A stretch of DNA of 64,000 nucleotides from the NCBI GenBank assembly GCA_937922785.1, contig CALAJQ010000034.1:1-64000 (forward strand). The letters run 5' to 3'. This document shows positions 27,192 through 35,708 of this stretch, in pieces; positions within the stretch are counted from its first letter, which is position 1; every line of letters begins with the position of its first letter. This DNA comes from an uncultured Acidimicrobiales bacterium (GTDB lineage: Bacteria; Actinomycetota; Acidimicrobiia; Acidimicrobiales; SZUA-35). A program made the position numbers and the translations under genes. The notes below the pieces were generated by a model. That model made no database searches. It was not told the DNA's origin and saw nothing but the letters and a program-made list of their open reading frames with translations.

Positions 27192-28034
27192 CTAGCCGGG
27201 GAGTTCCAATGCGAGCGAGTAGATCCGCCGCTTGGACTCCCCGGTCATGGCCACTACTTCGGCCACGGCATCACGTTTTGACTTTCCAGCTTCCAGTTCG
27301 TTAACGAGCGCTTCGGTAATAGCAACATCTGTTAACCGGGCGCGCTCGGCCGGGACTCCGTCAAGCACAATAACAATCTCGCCCTTGGGCGGATGCGTGG
27401 TCCAAAACTCGGCACCGGCTGCAAGGGTTCCCCGCCAGAGCTGCTGGTACATCTTGGTCAGCTCTCTGCCAACAAACACTTTCCGATCAGGACCCAGCGT
27501 TTTAGCCATCTCCCCCAGACTCTTAGCCAAGCGATTGGGCGATTCGTAAATGACTGCGGTTCTGGTTTCGCTTAGCAGCTGCTCGAGCCGGGCTTGGCGC
27601 TCCATACCCTTTCGAGGCAGGAAACCTTCAAAGACAAAGCGGTCGGTATCAAACCCACTAACAACTAAGGCGGTCGAAACCGCCGTTGGTCCGGGAACAA
27701 CATCAACCCCGAAGCCTGCTTCTATGACAGCTGAAACTATGTTTCTACCTGGGTCAGAAACTGAAGGCATGCCGGCGTCAGAAACCAACGCAACTCCAAC
27801 GGCATTTTGAAGGTAGTCAATGATTTGTTTGGCCACTGCGGACTCGGTGTGCTCGTTGGCGACCAGCAGTTTCTTACCGGTGGCGCCTATGTGAGCCAGC
27901 AACTTGCCAGTCCGACGGGTGTCCTCGCAGGCAATCACTGTCAGTTCGCTTAGTGCTCGCTTAGCCCTCGGGCTTAGGTCCTCGAGATTTCCGATCGGCG
28001 TTCCCACAAGCGTGAGTCGCCCCTTGGCGATCAT
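27192..28034 (-). CDS. rsmI: 16S rRNA 2'-O-ribose C1402 methyltransferase
   Basis: This 280-residue tetrapyrrole-methylase-fold protein has LTLVGTPIGNLEDLSPRAKRAL, VIACEDTRRTGKLL, ALVSDAGMPSVSDPG, VVPGPTAVSTALVVSGF, FVFEGFLPRKG, VIYESPNRLAKSL and FVGRELTKMYQQLWRG, all standard for RsmI. It methylates the ribose of C1402 in the 16S decoding centre. Its start overlaps the DUF192 stop as ATGA, so the pair is translationally coupled. Confidence 0.95.
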   Translation of the reverse strand: MIAKGRLTLVGTPIGNLEDLSPRAKRALSELTVIACEDTRRTGKLLAHIGATGKKLLVANEHTESAVAKQIIDYLQNAVGVALVSDAGMPSVSDPGRNIVSAVIEAGFGVDVVPGPTAVSTALVVSGFDTDRFVFEGFLPRKGMERQARLEQLLSETRTAVIYESPNRLAKSLGEMAKTLGPDRKVFVGRELTKMYQQLWRGTLAAGAEFWTTHPPKGEIVIVLDGVPAERARLTDVAITEALVNELEAGKSKRDAVAEVVAMTGESKRRIYSLALELPG

Positions 28035-28390
28035 TCGCGAACTTCCAGCTCGTCACCGACCTGAACGCCCCAACGAGCAAATGCGCCGGCCTCAACCTCA
28101 ACCACGGACTTGGCCTTCATCACAAACGGCGAGATGCGGTAGGGAACCATTGTGACGATCTTTATGACGCGATTGTGTGCATCAAGAAACGCCACGTCGA
28201 TATCAAACTTCATCATGACCGTATGTACCGACTTGGTGTCAACCAGCATGACGGCACCTTCAAGCGACTCGCGGCCTAGAAGACCTTTGGCCTTGGCTCG
28301 GCGGGTTCGGTGAACTTCGAGCGAAGCCAGAACTTTTGCGTTCTTCACAAGCCAACCCTGTGATGGCTTGCCCGACGTCTGACCTGTCAC
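28031..28390 (-). CDS. DUF192 family protein
   Basis: The protein has 119 residues and shows the DUF192 pattern: KAKGLLGRESLEGAVMLV, VHTVMMKFDIDVAFLDAHNRVIKI, MVPYRISPFVMKAKSVVEVEAG and WGVQVGDELEV. Many relatives are exported, but no signal peptide is visible here. The family role is unknown. A GTG start is inferred. It lies between ychF and rsmI on the same strand, with ATGA overlap to rsmI. Confidence 0.87.
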   Translation of the reverse strand: MTGQTSGKPSQGWLVKNAKVLASLEVHRTRRAKAKGLLGRESLEGAVMLVDTKSVHTVMMKFDIDVAFLDAHNRVIKIVTMVPYRISPFVMKAKSVVEVEAGAFARWGVQVGDELEVRE

Positions 28391-28417
28391 TCGACCGTGC
28401 CCATCTCTTAAGCTCTC

Positions 28418-29524
28418 CTAGACGTTGAATCGGAAGTCAACAACGTCGCCATCGGTGAAAACGTAGTCCTTACCTTCGGCGCGGATCTTACCGACGTCTT
28501 TGGCTTTGGCCCATGAGCCAACTTCGAGCAGCTCATCCCAACGGATGACCTCGGCCCTGATGAAGCCGCGTTGAATGTCAGTGTGAATTCGTCCTGCACA
28601 CTCTGGGGCCAAAGAACCAACGCGGAACGTCCATGCTCTGGACTCCTTTTCGCCAGTAGTCAGGAAGGTCCGCAGTCCTAACACGTTGTATGCAGCGCTT
28701 AGGAAACGGGGCAATGCCCCTTCGCCCAAACCAAGGGCATCAAGCATTTCCGCTCTGTCTTCGGCGTCCAGCTGGGCAGCTTCGGCTTCAAGCTGGATAC
28801 AGGCACCAAAAACAGTGGACACCTCTACTCCATCGACGGTTGCAGTCGCTACCGAACCCAGTTCTTCACGGACTGGTTTAACATGAGACTCGACATCGTC
28901 GAGTTGATCCTCATCAATGTTGACCAACGCAAGCACGGGCTTGTTGGTAAGCAGGAAATAGGGCTCAAGAATCTCGCTGTCGGCCACTGATAGGTCCGAG
29001 CGGTATAGCGGCGTACCTTCTTCGAGGATCGCAAGTGCCCGCTCGACGGCCTCAACTTCGGCCTGGAGAGACTTGTCCACTCGGGCGGCTTTGCGCTTTT
29101 TGTAGACCGACTTCTCTAATGCATCGAGATCGGCCAAAGTCAGTTCGATTTCCAGAATGCGCAAGTGCTCCAGAGGATCGGTGGGACCAGGTACGTCGCC
29201 ATCTGTGAATGCTCGCAAGACATAGACAATTGCATCGACCTCACGAATTCCACCGAGGAACTTATTGCCGAGGCCTTCGCCTTTTGATGCGCCTTCAACT
29301 AGGCCGCCGATGTCGGCAAACTGAACTGATGCCGGCACAACCTTCTTCGAGCCTGACATCTCGGCCAGCTTTTCGAGCCGGTCGTCAAACACCTTGGCCA
29401 CCCCGATGTTGGGGTCAGTAGTTGCAAACGCATAGGGCGCAGCTAAGGCCGAGCCCCCAGTTAGTGCGTTGTATAGCGATGATTTGCCGGCGTTAGGCAG
29501 CCCGACGAAGCCAAACTTTTCCAT
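28418..29524 (-). CDS. ychF: redox-responsive ATPase YchF
   Basis: This 368-residue Obg-related P-loop ATPase has Walker A GLPNAGKSSLYNALTG, the switch region FADIGGLVEGASKGEGLGN, an NVDE-like VNIDEDQLDD in place of the GTP-specific NKxD motif, and a C-terminal TGS-like domain ending GKDYVFTDGDVVDFRFNV. YchF/OLA1 proteins bind ribosomes and prefer ATP over GTP. It is the first gene of the ychF-DUF192-rsmI run. Confidence 0.95.
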   Translation of the reverse strand: MEKFGFVGLPNAGKSSLYNALTGGSALAAPYAFATTDPNIGVAKVFDDRLEKLAEMSGSKKVVPASVQFADIGGLVEGASKGEGLGNKFLGGIREVDAIVYVLRAFTDGDVPGPTDPLEHLRILEIELTLADLDALEKSVYKKRKAARVDKSLQAEVEAVERALAILEEGTPLYRSDLSVADSEILEPYFLLTNKPVLALVNIDEDQLDDVESHVKPVREELGSVATATVDGVEVSTVFGACIQLEAEAAQLDAEDRAEMLDALGLGEGALPRFLSAAYNVLGLRTFLTTGEKESRAWTFRVGSLAPECAGRIHTDIQRGFIRAEVIRWDELLEVGSWAKAKDVGKIRAEGKDYVFTDGDVVDFRFNV

Positions 29525-29621
29525 AGGAGATACGAAGGGTACCCGGCTTGACTAGAGGAAAGTTTCTACTGATGGGGCGCCAAGAGGCTGATTAGAGTGG
29601 TCCTAGCCGAATGGAGGTGCT

Positions 29622-30656
29622 GTGGAGGTTCTAGAAGCCATTGATCGAGTCATCTATCTGCTCGATCGAGATCTCGCTCCCGTCCAAAAAGTAAGAGCGT
29701 TCATGAAGGCGCGAGCAGCCCTGGTCGAACTGGGGGCCGAAGAGGTAGCGGCAAGAGTGGCCGCTGGCACATTGACCAGCGTGCCCCTCGTTGGCAGTAC
29801 CACCGCCGCAATAGTCACCGCGGCAGCCAAAGGTCAACCAATTGACTACCTTGACGAGCTTGAGACAACAACAACTATTGACCTAGGCGAAGGAGCGGAG
29901 CTTCGGGCCAAACTAAAGGGTGACTGCCACAGCCACACCACCTGGAGCGATGGCGGAGCGGCCGTCATGCAGATGGCCAATGCGGCCAAAGCGATAGGTC
30001 ACGAATACCTTGTTGTGACTGACCACTCAGCCCGTCTGACTATTGCCCATGGGCTAGGTCCAGAACGCCTTGCCGAGCAGCTAGCCGAGATAGCTCAACT
30101 CAACCAAGAGCTATTAGAGTCCGGCTCGACGTTTCAGATTCTCACCGGCATGGAAGTCGACATCCTTGCCGATGGATCGTTGGACTTGGCCGATGAGTTG
30201 CTGGCTCAACTAGACCTGGTTGTGGGCTCAGTTCATTCGCAAATGAAACAAGACTCGGCCACCATGACCCGTCGTATGATCACAGCGATCGCTAATCCCA
30301 ACGTTGACATCTTGGGTCACTGCACAGGTCGCAAGATTGCTGGCGGAGCTACTCGACCTCCGTCGAAATTCGACGCCGACTACGTTTTTGCGGCGTGCGC
30401 TCAAACCAATACAGCCGTGGAAATCAACTGCCGGCCAGAAAGACAAGATCCACCAGATGAGCTGCTGGAACTTGCGCTCGAATGGGACTGCCAAATCTCC
30501 ATTGATTCCGACGCCCATGCGCCTGGCCAGCTTGAGTGGGTGAACTACGGATGCGACAAGGCAGCCCGCCACGGCATCGAGGCTGATCGCATAATCAATA
30601 CGCTCAGCGCAACAGAGCTACTTGGTCGATTGGGCTCCGGCGAATCCACTAGTTGA
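29622..30656 (+). CDS. PHP-domain phosphoesterase with N-terminal helix-hairpin-helix region (PolX-like, no polymerase)
   Basis: Residues about 1-80 resemble the DNA polymerase beta/X helical region (KVRAFMKARAALVELGAEEVAARV, then SVPLVGSTTAAIV). Residues 100-340 are a PHP domain like the C-terminal part of bacterial PolX: GDCHSHTTWSDGG, VTDHSARLTIAHG, GMEVDILADGSLD, VVGSVHSQMKQD, DILGHCTGRKIAG and ISIDSDAHAP, which together supply the metal-binding His and Asp residues. The nucleotidyltransferase palm is absent. The GTG start has GGAGG 4 nt upstream. Likely a DNA or phosphate-ester hydrolase. Its 3' end overlaps the convergent GGDEF/EAL gene by 39 nt. Confidence 0.85.
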   Translation: MEVLEAIDRVIYLLDRDLAPVQKVRAFMKARAALVELGAEEVAARVAAGTLTSVPLVGSTTAAIVTAAAKGQPIDYLDELETTTTIDLGEGAELRAKLKGDCHSHTTWSDGGAAVMQMANAAKAIGHEYLVVTDHSARLTIAHGLGPERLAEQLAEIAQLNQELLESGSTFQILTGMEVDILADGSLDLADELLAQLDLVVGSVHSQMKQDSATMTRRMITAIANPNVDILGHCTGRKIAGGATRPPSKFDADYVFAACAQTNTAVEINCRPERQDPPDELLELALEWDCQISIDSDAHAPGQLEWVNYGCDKAARHGIEADRIINTLSATELLGRLGSGESTS

Positions 30657-32528
30657 AAGGTCCATCAGCTTCTTTGCGTTGACCGCGGAGGCATAGAGGA
30701 AACCTTGGCCAAGTGGACACGACAGACCTTGAAGCCTCTCGGCCTGCGTTCTGCTTTCAACGCCCAAGGCAACAACCATTATTCCGGACTCTTCAGCCCG
30801 GCCCAGCAGCGACTTCAAAGGAGCCATCGTGTCATCACCACTGGTGATTCCAGCTGTTACTGCACGGTGGAGCTTGATGTAGTCCAGGGGCAGCCCGGTG
30901 AGCATCTCCACAGAAGACTCGTTGGTGCCAAAGCCGTCGATTCCCATCAAGAACGTTCCGGCAAGCGCCCGGTTCAAGGCCAGGTAGGCCTTTCGGTTCG
31001 AGCGAACAACAACCTCGGGTACTTCGATTGCCAAACGGCGGTCCGGATAGCCTTCGGTGGCCACGGCCTTCAGCCGGTCAAGCAATGCCGGGTCTTCCAG
31101 CTGAGAGGCTGAAAGGTTGATCATGATGACCTGCTCGAGCTCTGGATCCTTCAGCCATGTACCAAGTTCTTCAGCAACGCCGTCAACCACAGTGATTCCC
31201 AACGTGCCCATCAAGCCGCCATGCTCGGCCGCCGCTACAACTTCGGCAGCCGACAGGCTGACGTCACCGCCAAATCGAAGCAAGGCCTCAGCTCCAACGA
31301 CTCGACCGGTCCCCATTTCCACAACCGGTTGATAGTTGAACTGGATCTGGCGACGCTCAATTGCCTCTCGCAGCTTCCGCTCGGCGACCTTTTGACGCTC
31401 GCTGCGGCTTCGCGATTCCGAGTCATGAACTGCCACCCTGTTGCGACCCTTGGTTTTTGCCTCAAACATTGCGGCTTCGGCGGAGCTTAGAACCAGGTCG
31501 CCACCTTGGTTGTCTCGTACGACTGCTACACCGATGCTGGCAGTGATCGCCAAGTCCTGTGGAACCCCGGCAAGAGTTGCAATCTCAGCTCGGATCTTCT
31601 CGGCTAGCTCTTCGGCTATGTGCTCGTCTTCAAGCTCACATGCAACGATGACAAACTCATCCGAAGACATCCTGAACAGCAGATCGGTTCCGCGGACTGT
31701 TCCGCCCAACTTCTCACTAATTCGGTTAAGCAAGGCAGTGGCATCCACTGGACCAAGACGGTCCTCGACAACCTTGTAGCGATCCAGGTCTATGAACAGA
31801 ACACCTACACCGCCTGAGCTGGCAGCAGCGATTGACCCATCAATGACACTGACAACCTCAGACCGGTCGTTGATTCGCGGAGCATTGGCGGCCCTGTTGG
31901 TTGCGATAATCGACACCAGTTCAGTTTCACGCGGCCCTGGAAGCCCAACCATTGTTAAGTCACAAAGCACCTCGGACTCATCGGCGGCCAACATGGATCT
32001 GGTTCGGTTCCACCGCGTACCGGCAGGAGGAAGCGGTGCTTCGCCTAGTTCGGTTGTTGAAGGCAGGTATCTGGCAAAATCTCTTCTTTCGCCAAAGCGA
32101 GATCTCCAAAGCTTGGAAGACCACAGAACCGACCCTGTTTCTCTGTCGGCCACCAGCAGAGCGAGCTCAGCTGCGTCTACCGCGGCCTGAACACCCATGA
32201 GGATCGATTCCAAGGTTGGATTGTTCGAGGTGCCAATCGAGATCGCCGGAGAGACGTTCTCAGTGTCGATTTTGTCGAGAGCCTGCTCGATTTCCCGTGC
32301 TGTGTCTTGCTTGATGGCATCGGTTGGCGAATCAGTGCTGCGTCGGCGACGCTCAATCTTGGCCGGAGCACCATCGGCTCTAACGACGGGTACATCTTGA
32401 AGCCCAGCGCCACCGCCTGACAAGTTACGTACGTCAGCGCCTTTAAGTCTTTGATCCCATGAACGAACCACGGGCGTTTCATCGGCATGAAATTGGCGGG
32501 CCTGAACCAATAGTTGGCAAGATTTCAT
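30618..32528 (-). CDS. GGDEF-EAL protein with degenerate catalytic motifs
   Basis: The 636-residue soluble protein has a variable N-terminal region (residues 1 to about 225, including a possible sensor part), a GGDEF domain (GVLFIDLDRYKVVEDRLG, then MSSDEFVIVACELE) and an EAL domain (FNYQPVVEMGTGRVVGAEALLRF, INLSASQLEDP, YIKLHRAVTAG, LGQGFLY). The GGDEF signature reads SSDEF. In EAL the metal-binding DDFGTG reads DGFGTN and the later Glu motif AEGVE reads ALGVE. It is probably a c-di-GMP receptor or scaffold rather than an enzyme. Another EAL gene lies 3.5 kb away. Confidence 0.87.
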   Translation of the reverse strand: MKSCQLLVQARQFHADETPVVRSWDQRLKGADVRNLSGGGAGLQDVPVVRADGAPAKIERRRRSTDSPTDAIKQDTAREIEQALDKIDTENVSPAISIGTSNNPTLESILMGVQAAVDAAELALLVADRETGSVLWSSKLWRSRFGERRDFARYLPSTTELGEAPLPPAGTRWNRTRSMLAADESEVLCDLTMVGLPGPRETELVSIIATNRAANAPRINDRSEVVSVIDGSIAAASSGGVGVLFIDLDRYKVVEDRLGPVDATALLNRISEKLGGTVRGTDLLFRMSSDEFVIVACELEDEHIAEELAEKIRAEIATLAGVPQDLAITASIGVAVVRDNQGGDLVLSSAEAAMFEAKTKGRNRVAVHDSESRSRSERQKVAERKLREAIERRQIQFNYQPVVEMGTGRVVGAEALLRFGGDVSLSAAEVVAAAEHGGLMGTLGITVVDGVAEELGTWLKDPELEQVIMINLSASQLEDPALLDRLKAVATEGYPDRRLAIEVPEVVVRSNRKAYLALNRALAGTFLMGIDGFGTNESSVEMLTGLPLDYIKLHRAVTAGITSGDDTMAPLKSLLGRAEESGIMVVALGVESRTQAERLQGLSCPLGQGFLYASAVNAKKLMDLSTSGFAGAQSTK

Positions 32529-32550
32529 GTCAATACCGGTGTCGCGCCGC

Positions 32551-32556
32551 TAGGCT
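32551..32556 (+). promoter_or_regulatory. candidate -10 box of the bL37 gene (TAGGCT)
   Basis: TAGGCT fits TANNNT and ends 7 nt before the ATG at 32564. No Shine-Dalgarno is present, which suggests a leaderless transcript. Confidence 0.5.
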
Positions 32557-32563
32557 TGTCTGG

Positions 32564-32650
32564 ATGTCGAAGCGTCGCAAGAAAAAGCGTCTGAACGCAC
32601 GCCGCAAGAAGGCCAACCACGGCCGGAAGCCAAACGCGGGCCGTAACTAG
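32564..32650 (+). CDS. 50S ribosomal protein bL37
   Basis: This 28-residue basic protein begins MSKRRKKKRLNARRKKANHG and ends RKPNAGRN. The ANHGxxPN ending and the run of Lys/Arg match bL37, a tiny actinobacterial large-subunit protein identified in mycobacterial ribosomes. The frame is open upstream of 32564, but that part overlaps the 5' end of the GGDEF/EAL gene and looks noncoding. TAGGCT 7 nt before the ATG supports this start. The DCC protein gene follows 26 nt later on the same strand. Confidence 0.83.
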   Translation: MSKRRKKKRLNARRKKANHGRKPNAGRN

Positions 32651-32676
32651 CCCGTTTGCGTTTCAGGTTCCAATAA

Positions 32677-33060
32677 TTGTCCGGATTGTTGATCTATGAC
32701 GGCGATTGCGGCTTTTGCACTAGTGCAGCTGCTTGGCTTATTGACCAGTTCCCGCCAGAGGTTCGCGTCGAATCGTGGCAAAGCTTGGACATCTCCGAGT
32801 TCGGCCTGACTGAGACTGATGTCCAGTCCTCTTCGTGGTGGGTCGACGGTGACGGTGCAACGTTCGGCGGCGCACTAGGAATAGGCCTTGCCCTTAAGGT
32901 AACTGAGCCTCGTTGGACTCGACTGGCGGGCAGGTTGGTGGATTGGCGTCCGGTTAGACCACTTGCCAAGGGCGTCTACCGGATCATTGTCACCTATCGC
33001 CACAGACTGCCCGGCTCAACCGATGCTTGCCGGATGCGCTATGACCTACCCGCTGACTGA
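32677..33060 (+). CDS. DCC (DUF393) family thiol-disulfide oxidoreductase-like protein
   Basis: The protein has 127 residues with the family motif LLIYDGDCGFCTSAAAWLID, in which D-G-D-C-G-F-C gives the CxxC pair, then SSSWWVDGDGATFGGALGIGLAL and the C-terminal YRIIVTYRHRLPGSTDACRM. The fold is thioredoxin-like; a redox role is inferred from CxxC. The TTG start gives the usual short N-terminus before the first strand. It is probably cotranscribed with bL37. Confidence 0.85.
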   Translation: MSGLLIYDGDCGFCTSAAAWLIDQFPPEVRVESWQSLDISEFGLTETDVQSSSWWVDGDGATFGGALGIGLALKVTEPRWTRLAGRLVDWRPVRPLAKGVYRIIVTYRHRLPGSTDACRMRYDLPAD

Positions 33061-33077
33061 TCTCAGCCGAAACAGTG

Positions 33078-34760
33078 TCAGCCGAAGTTGGCCAGATAGC
33101 CGTCCTTGAACCGTTCGAGACGATTTGAAGCTAGCTCGACGTCGGCTGACCGCTCGATCACTTCGATGTATACCTTTACCTTTGGTTCAGTTCCAGACGG
33201 CCGCACTATGACACGGGTTTCGTCGGAATAGAGAACTACGACTCCCGCCGTTGGCGGCAATCCTAAGTAGCCCTCCCCCATGTCGTGGACTGCGACTACC
33301 TCGATTCCATCAACCGTTGGCGGGTTAGTTACCACCGCTGCTACCAGCTCCGTCGCTGTCGGCCCCGAGGAGCCGCTGAGCCTGATACTTAGGGGCTCTT
33401 GGAGGTAATTGCCAAACTCGTTCGCCAGTTGATCTAGCCGGTCCCAAAGCGTGATCCCGTCGGCGGTGTAGCGAGCCACCATTTCCAATGCCATTAGTCC
33501 AGCGGTGATCCCGTCCTTATCACGGACGCGGTCGCTTACCGCATAACCAAGCGCTTCTTCATAACCCAGGACATACCTTGACCCGTCAGGGTCAAGCATC
33601 GGCCGAGCCACCCACTTGAACCCGGTCAAGGTTGTGATGCACTTCACCCCCGCTGCCGAAGCGACTGCTTCGAGCATCCGACTCGAAACAACCGAGCTAG
33701 CAACCACTCGTGGACCCTTAGTGTTGCTAAAGATGTAGTCAGCCAGCAATATTCCGACTTGGTCACCAGACAGCTGGGTGAAGCCAGCTCCGTCTCGAGA
33801 TTGGATTGCCAGCGATAGCCGATCTGCGTCGGGATCATGAGCAACTATTAGATCCGTAGTTTCATCAGCGGTGGCAAAGGCTTGGTCCATTGCTCCGGCC
33901 TCCTCAGGGTTCGGAAACTGAACCGTCGGGAAAAGCGGATCCGGGTGAAATTGGGATTCAACCACACGTGCTGGCGTGAACCCGGCGGCTTTCATGGCGG
34001 ACATGAAATGGCTGCCCCCCACCCCGTGCATTGCGGTGTAGACGGTCCGCAGTTCGCGACTTGCTGCCGTCGCCGGCTGGAACAGAACCTCCATCGCTGC
34101 GTTCAGGTGGGACTCTACGGCCTCGGCCCCCAAGACCTCGATCGCCGGATGGTCCATCGGGACCCACCCAATCTGTTGATCACTAGCGACGACCTCGTCA
34201 ATCGCTGCGGCAATTTCTGCATCGGCCGGGGAGACCAGCTGAATCCCGTCGGAGAGGTACAGCTTGTATCCGTTGTCGGCTGCGGGGTTATGCGAAGCGG
34301 TGATCATCACCCCGGCTGATGCTCCGAGATCCAGCACAGCGTTGGCTAAGACAGGGGTTGGACCAGGTGACTCCATGATCGCAGCTCGACCACCCAGTGA
34401 GGCCACCACCCCAACCACGTCGGCGGCAAAGGTTTCTGAGTTATGTCGGGCATCAAAGCCGACAACTACAAACGGGTTGGGCTCTAGCCACTTCATCAGG
34501 CCAGCGGTGGTTTGGCGAACTACAAGAGAGTTCATCCGCATCGGACCTGGGCCCATCTCAGCCCGAAGGCCGGCCGTGCCGAAACCGATTCGTCCCGAAA
34601 ATAGGTGCTCCAGATCCGTGGAGCCGCTGGAAAGTGCCTTCGAAAGCTGCTCTCGAGTCCGCTCGTCAGGATCGGCGGCGATCCACCGCTCTACCTGAGC
34701 AACAGTCTCTCCTGGCAGCCTCTGAGATGAGTTCACACTTCGAGTGTCCCATAGCGGCAT
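33078..34760 (-). CDS. phosphoglucomutase/phosphomannomutase (alpha-D-phosphohexomutase)
   Basis: The four phosphohexomutase domains are clear: FGTAGLRAEMGPGPMRMN, the phosphoserine loop GVMITASHNPAADNGYKLYL, the Mg site IVAHDPDADRLSLAIQ, the sugar loop YVLGYEEALGYAVSDRVRDKDG and the phosphate-binding RPSGTEPKVKVYIEV. It interconverts hexose-1- and 6-phosphates; the size (about 560 residues) and N-terminal WIAADPDERTREQL fit the PgcA/ManB group. The ATG at 34760 is preferred; a GTG at 34736 is possible. The divergent Q-salvage gene begins only 9 nt away, so the two promoters must lie within each other's coding regions. Confidence 0.93.
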   Translation of the reverse strand: MPLWDTRSVNSSQRLPGETVAQVERWIAADPDERTREQLSKALSSGSTDLEHLFSGRIGFGTAGLRAEMGPGPMRMNSLVVRQTTAGLMKWLEPNPFVVVGFDARHNSETFAADVVGVVASLGGRAAIMESPGPTPVLANAVLDLGASAGVMITASHNPAADNGYKLYLSDGIQLVSPADAEIAAAIDEVVASDQQIGWVPMDHPAIEVLGAEAVESHLNAAMEVLFQPATAASRELRTVYTAMHGVGGSHFMSAMKAAGFTPARVVESQFHPDPLFPTVQFPNPEEAGAMDQAFATADETTDLIVAHDPDADRLSLAIQSRDGAGFTQLSGDQVGILLADYIFSNTKGPRVVASSVVSSRMLEAVASAAGVKCITTLTGFKWVARPMLDPDGSRYVLGYEEALGYAVSDRVRDKDGITAGLMALEMVARYTADGITLWDRLDQLANEFGNYLQEPLSIRLSGSSGPTATELVAAVVTNPPTVDGIEVVAVHDMGEGYLGLPPTAGVVVLYSDETRVIVRPSGTEPKVKVYIEVIERSADVELASNRLERFKDGYLANFG

Positions 34761-34769
34761 GCTTGACAC

Positions 34770-35678
34770 ATGAATCTGGTGCAAGGTGTCCGACGCAACT
34801 GCGAGCGAGTCTGTTGCGACTTGCAACTCTTAACTGTTAACTATGACAGTCTTGCCGTCTATGCATCGCGCTTACCAAGGCGCACCGACAGCACCGACAA
34901 GCGGGCGCCCGGATTCGACGGATCTGCTGAGGAGCTAGAGCGGCAACGCCTTCGAATTCTCAGCCTTGACACCATCAACTTTGGTTCCGGGTGGCATGAC
35001 GTCGTCTCGAAGCGGCCGGGGTTATCGGGCGCTCGGTCTATGGCGGCAGGACTAAGTCAGTTCGAAGCCAGCCACGGAGCTTTGTCAGCATCGGTTCTCA
35101 AGTCATTCGACCCGCCCATGTGTGCTGAAGTCTTCGGGCAGGATCTGAACAATGAAGAGTTGGCCGAGTTGATGACTCTTTTCTCCCAGGCATTGGGGCA
35201 ACTGGCGGATCTACTTTCCCACCATGGCTCAGCTGGCCGGCTGATCGACATGTGCGAATTTTCCGCCGTCAGATTGGCCGAAGAACTAGCCAGCCTAGAA
35301 AGCTTTGCCGATGTTGGGTTCTACAAGCGAGCCCAGATCGCAGCCGCAGACCTTGCGCGTAATGGCTTGGCCGAATTCGCCGACTTGGGTGAACTCACGG
35401 CATTCGCTGACAACCTCGTGCCTCACGTTCTTTCCCAAGACGAAGTCATAACGCTTGACCCAGACCTGGCAAGGACCATAAGCCAGGGTCAGCTGCTCGA
35501 GCCTGGCGGTCAACCCGAAACCGAGCTGAGAGCGTCGGCTGTACATGTTGTCGAAATGCTCACTATGTACCGGCCCGATCTTCGAGCGATGGATGTCGAT
35601 TTGGCGCTGTGGGAACGCGGCGGGAGTCGGGCCTACAAGGAACATCGCCGACCACGGTGTCGTTCCCGCTATTACTGA
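34770..35678 (+). CDS. queuosine-salvage type nucleosidase (DUF2419/Qng1-like)
   Basis: The 302-residue protein matches the Qng1 family, which hydrolyses queuosine 5'-phosphate to release the queuine base for tRNA modification. Visible family features are VRRNCERVCCDLQLLTVNYDS at the N-terminus, LDTINFGSGWHDVVSK, FYKRAQIAAADLARNG, LTAFADNLVPHVL, ETELRASAVHVVEML and a C-terminal LALWERGG...HRRPRCRSRYY. The family fit of the first residues supports the ATG at 34770. No tgt or queuine transporter lies in the window. It heads a same-strand group with the 109-residue protein and the EAL protein, each of which has its own -10 box. Confidence 0.83.
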   Translation: MNLVQGVRRNCERVCCDLQLLTVNYDSLAVYASRLPRRTDSTDKRAPGFDGSAEELERQRLRILSLDTINFGSGWHDVVSKRPGLSGARSMAAGLSQFEASHGALSASVLKSFDPPMCAEVFGQDLNNEELAELMTLFSQALGQLADLLSHHGSAGRLIDMCEFSAVRLAEELASLESFADVGFYKRAQIAAADLARNGLAEFADLGELTAFADNLVPHVLSQDEVITLDPDLARTISQGQLLEPGGQPETELRASAVHVVEMLTMYRPDLRAMDVDLALWERGGSRAYKEHRRPRCRSRYY

Positions 35679-35695
35679 GGCTGGTCAGTTGGGTC

Positions 35696-35701
35696 TAAAC
35701 T
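35696..35701 (+). promoter_or_regulatory. candidate -10 box of the 109-residue protein (TAAACT)
   Basis: TAAACT ends 7 nt before the GTG at 35709. There is no Shine-Dalgarno between, so the transcript may be leaderless. Confidence 0.5.
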
Positions 35702-35708
35702 CTCAGCT

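Noticed and set aside
32459..32563. N-terminal extension of the bL37 frame
   Set aside because: It overlaps the 5' end of the GGDEF/EAL gene, has no family similarity, and the -10 box lies within it.
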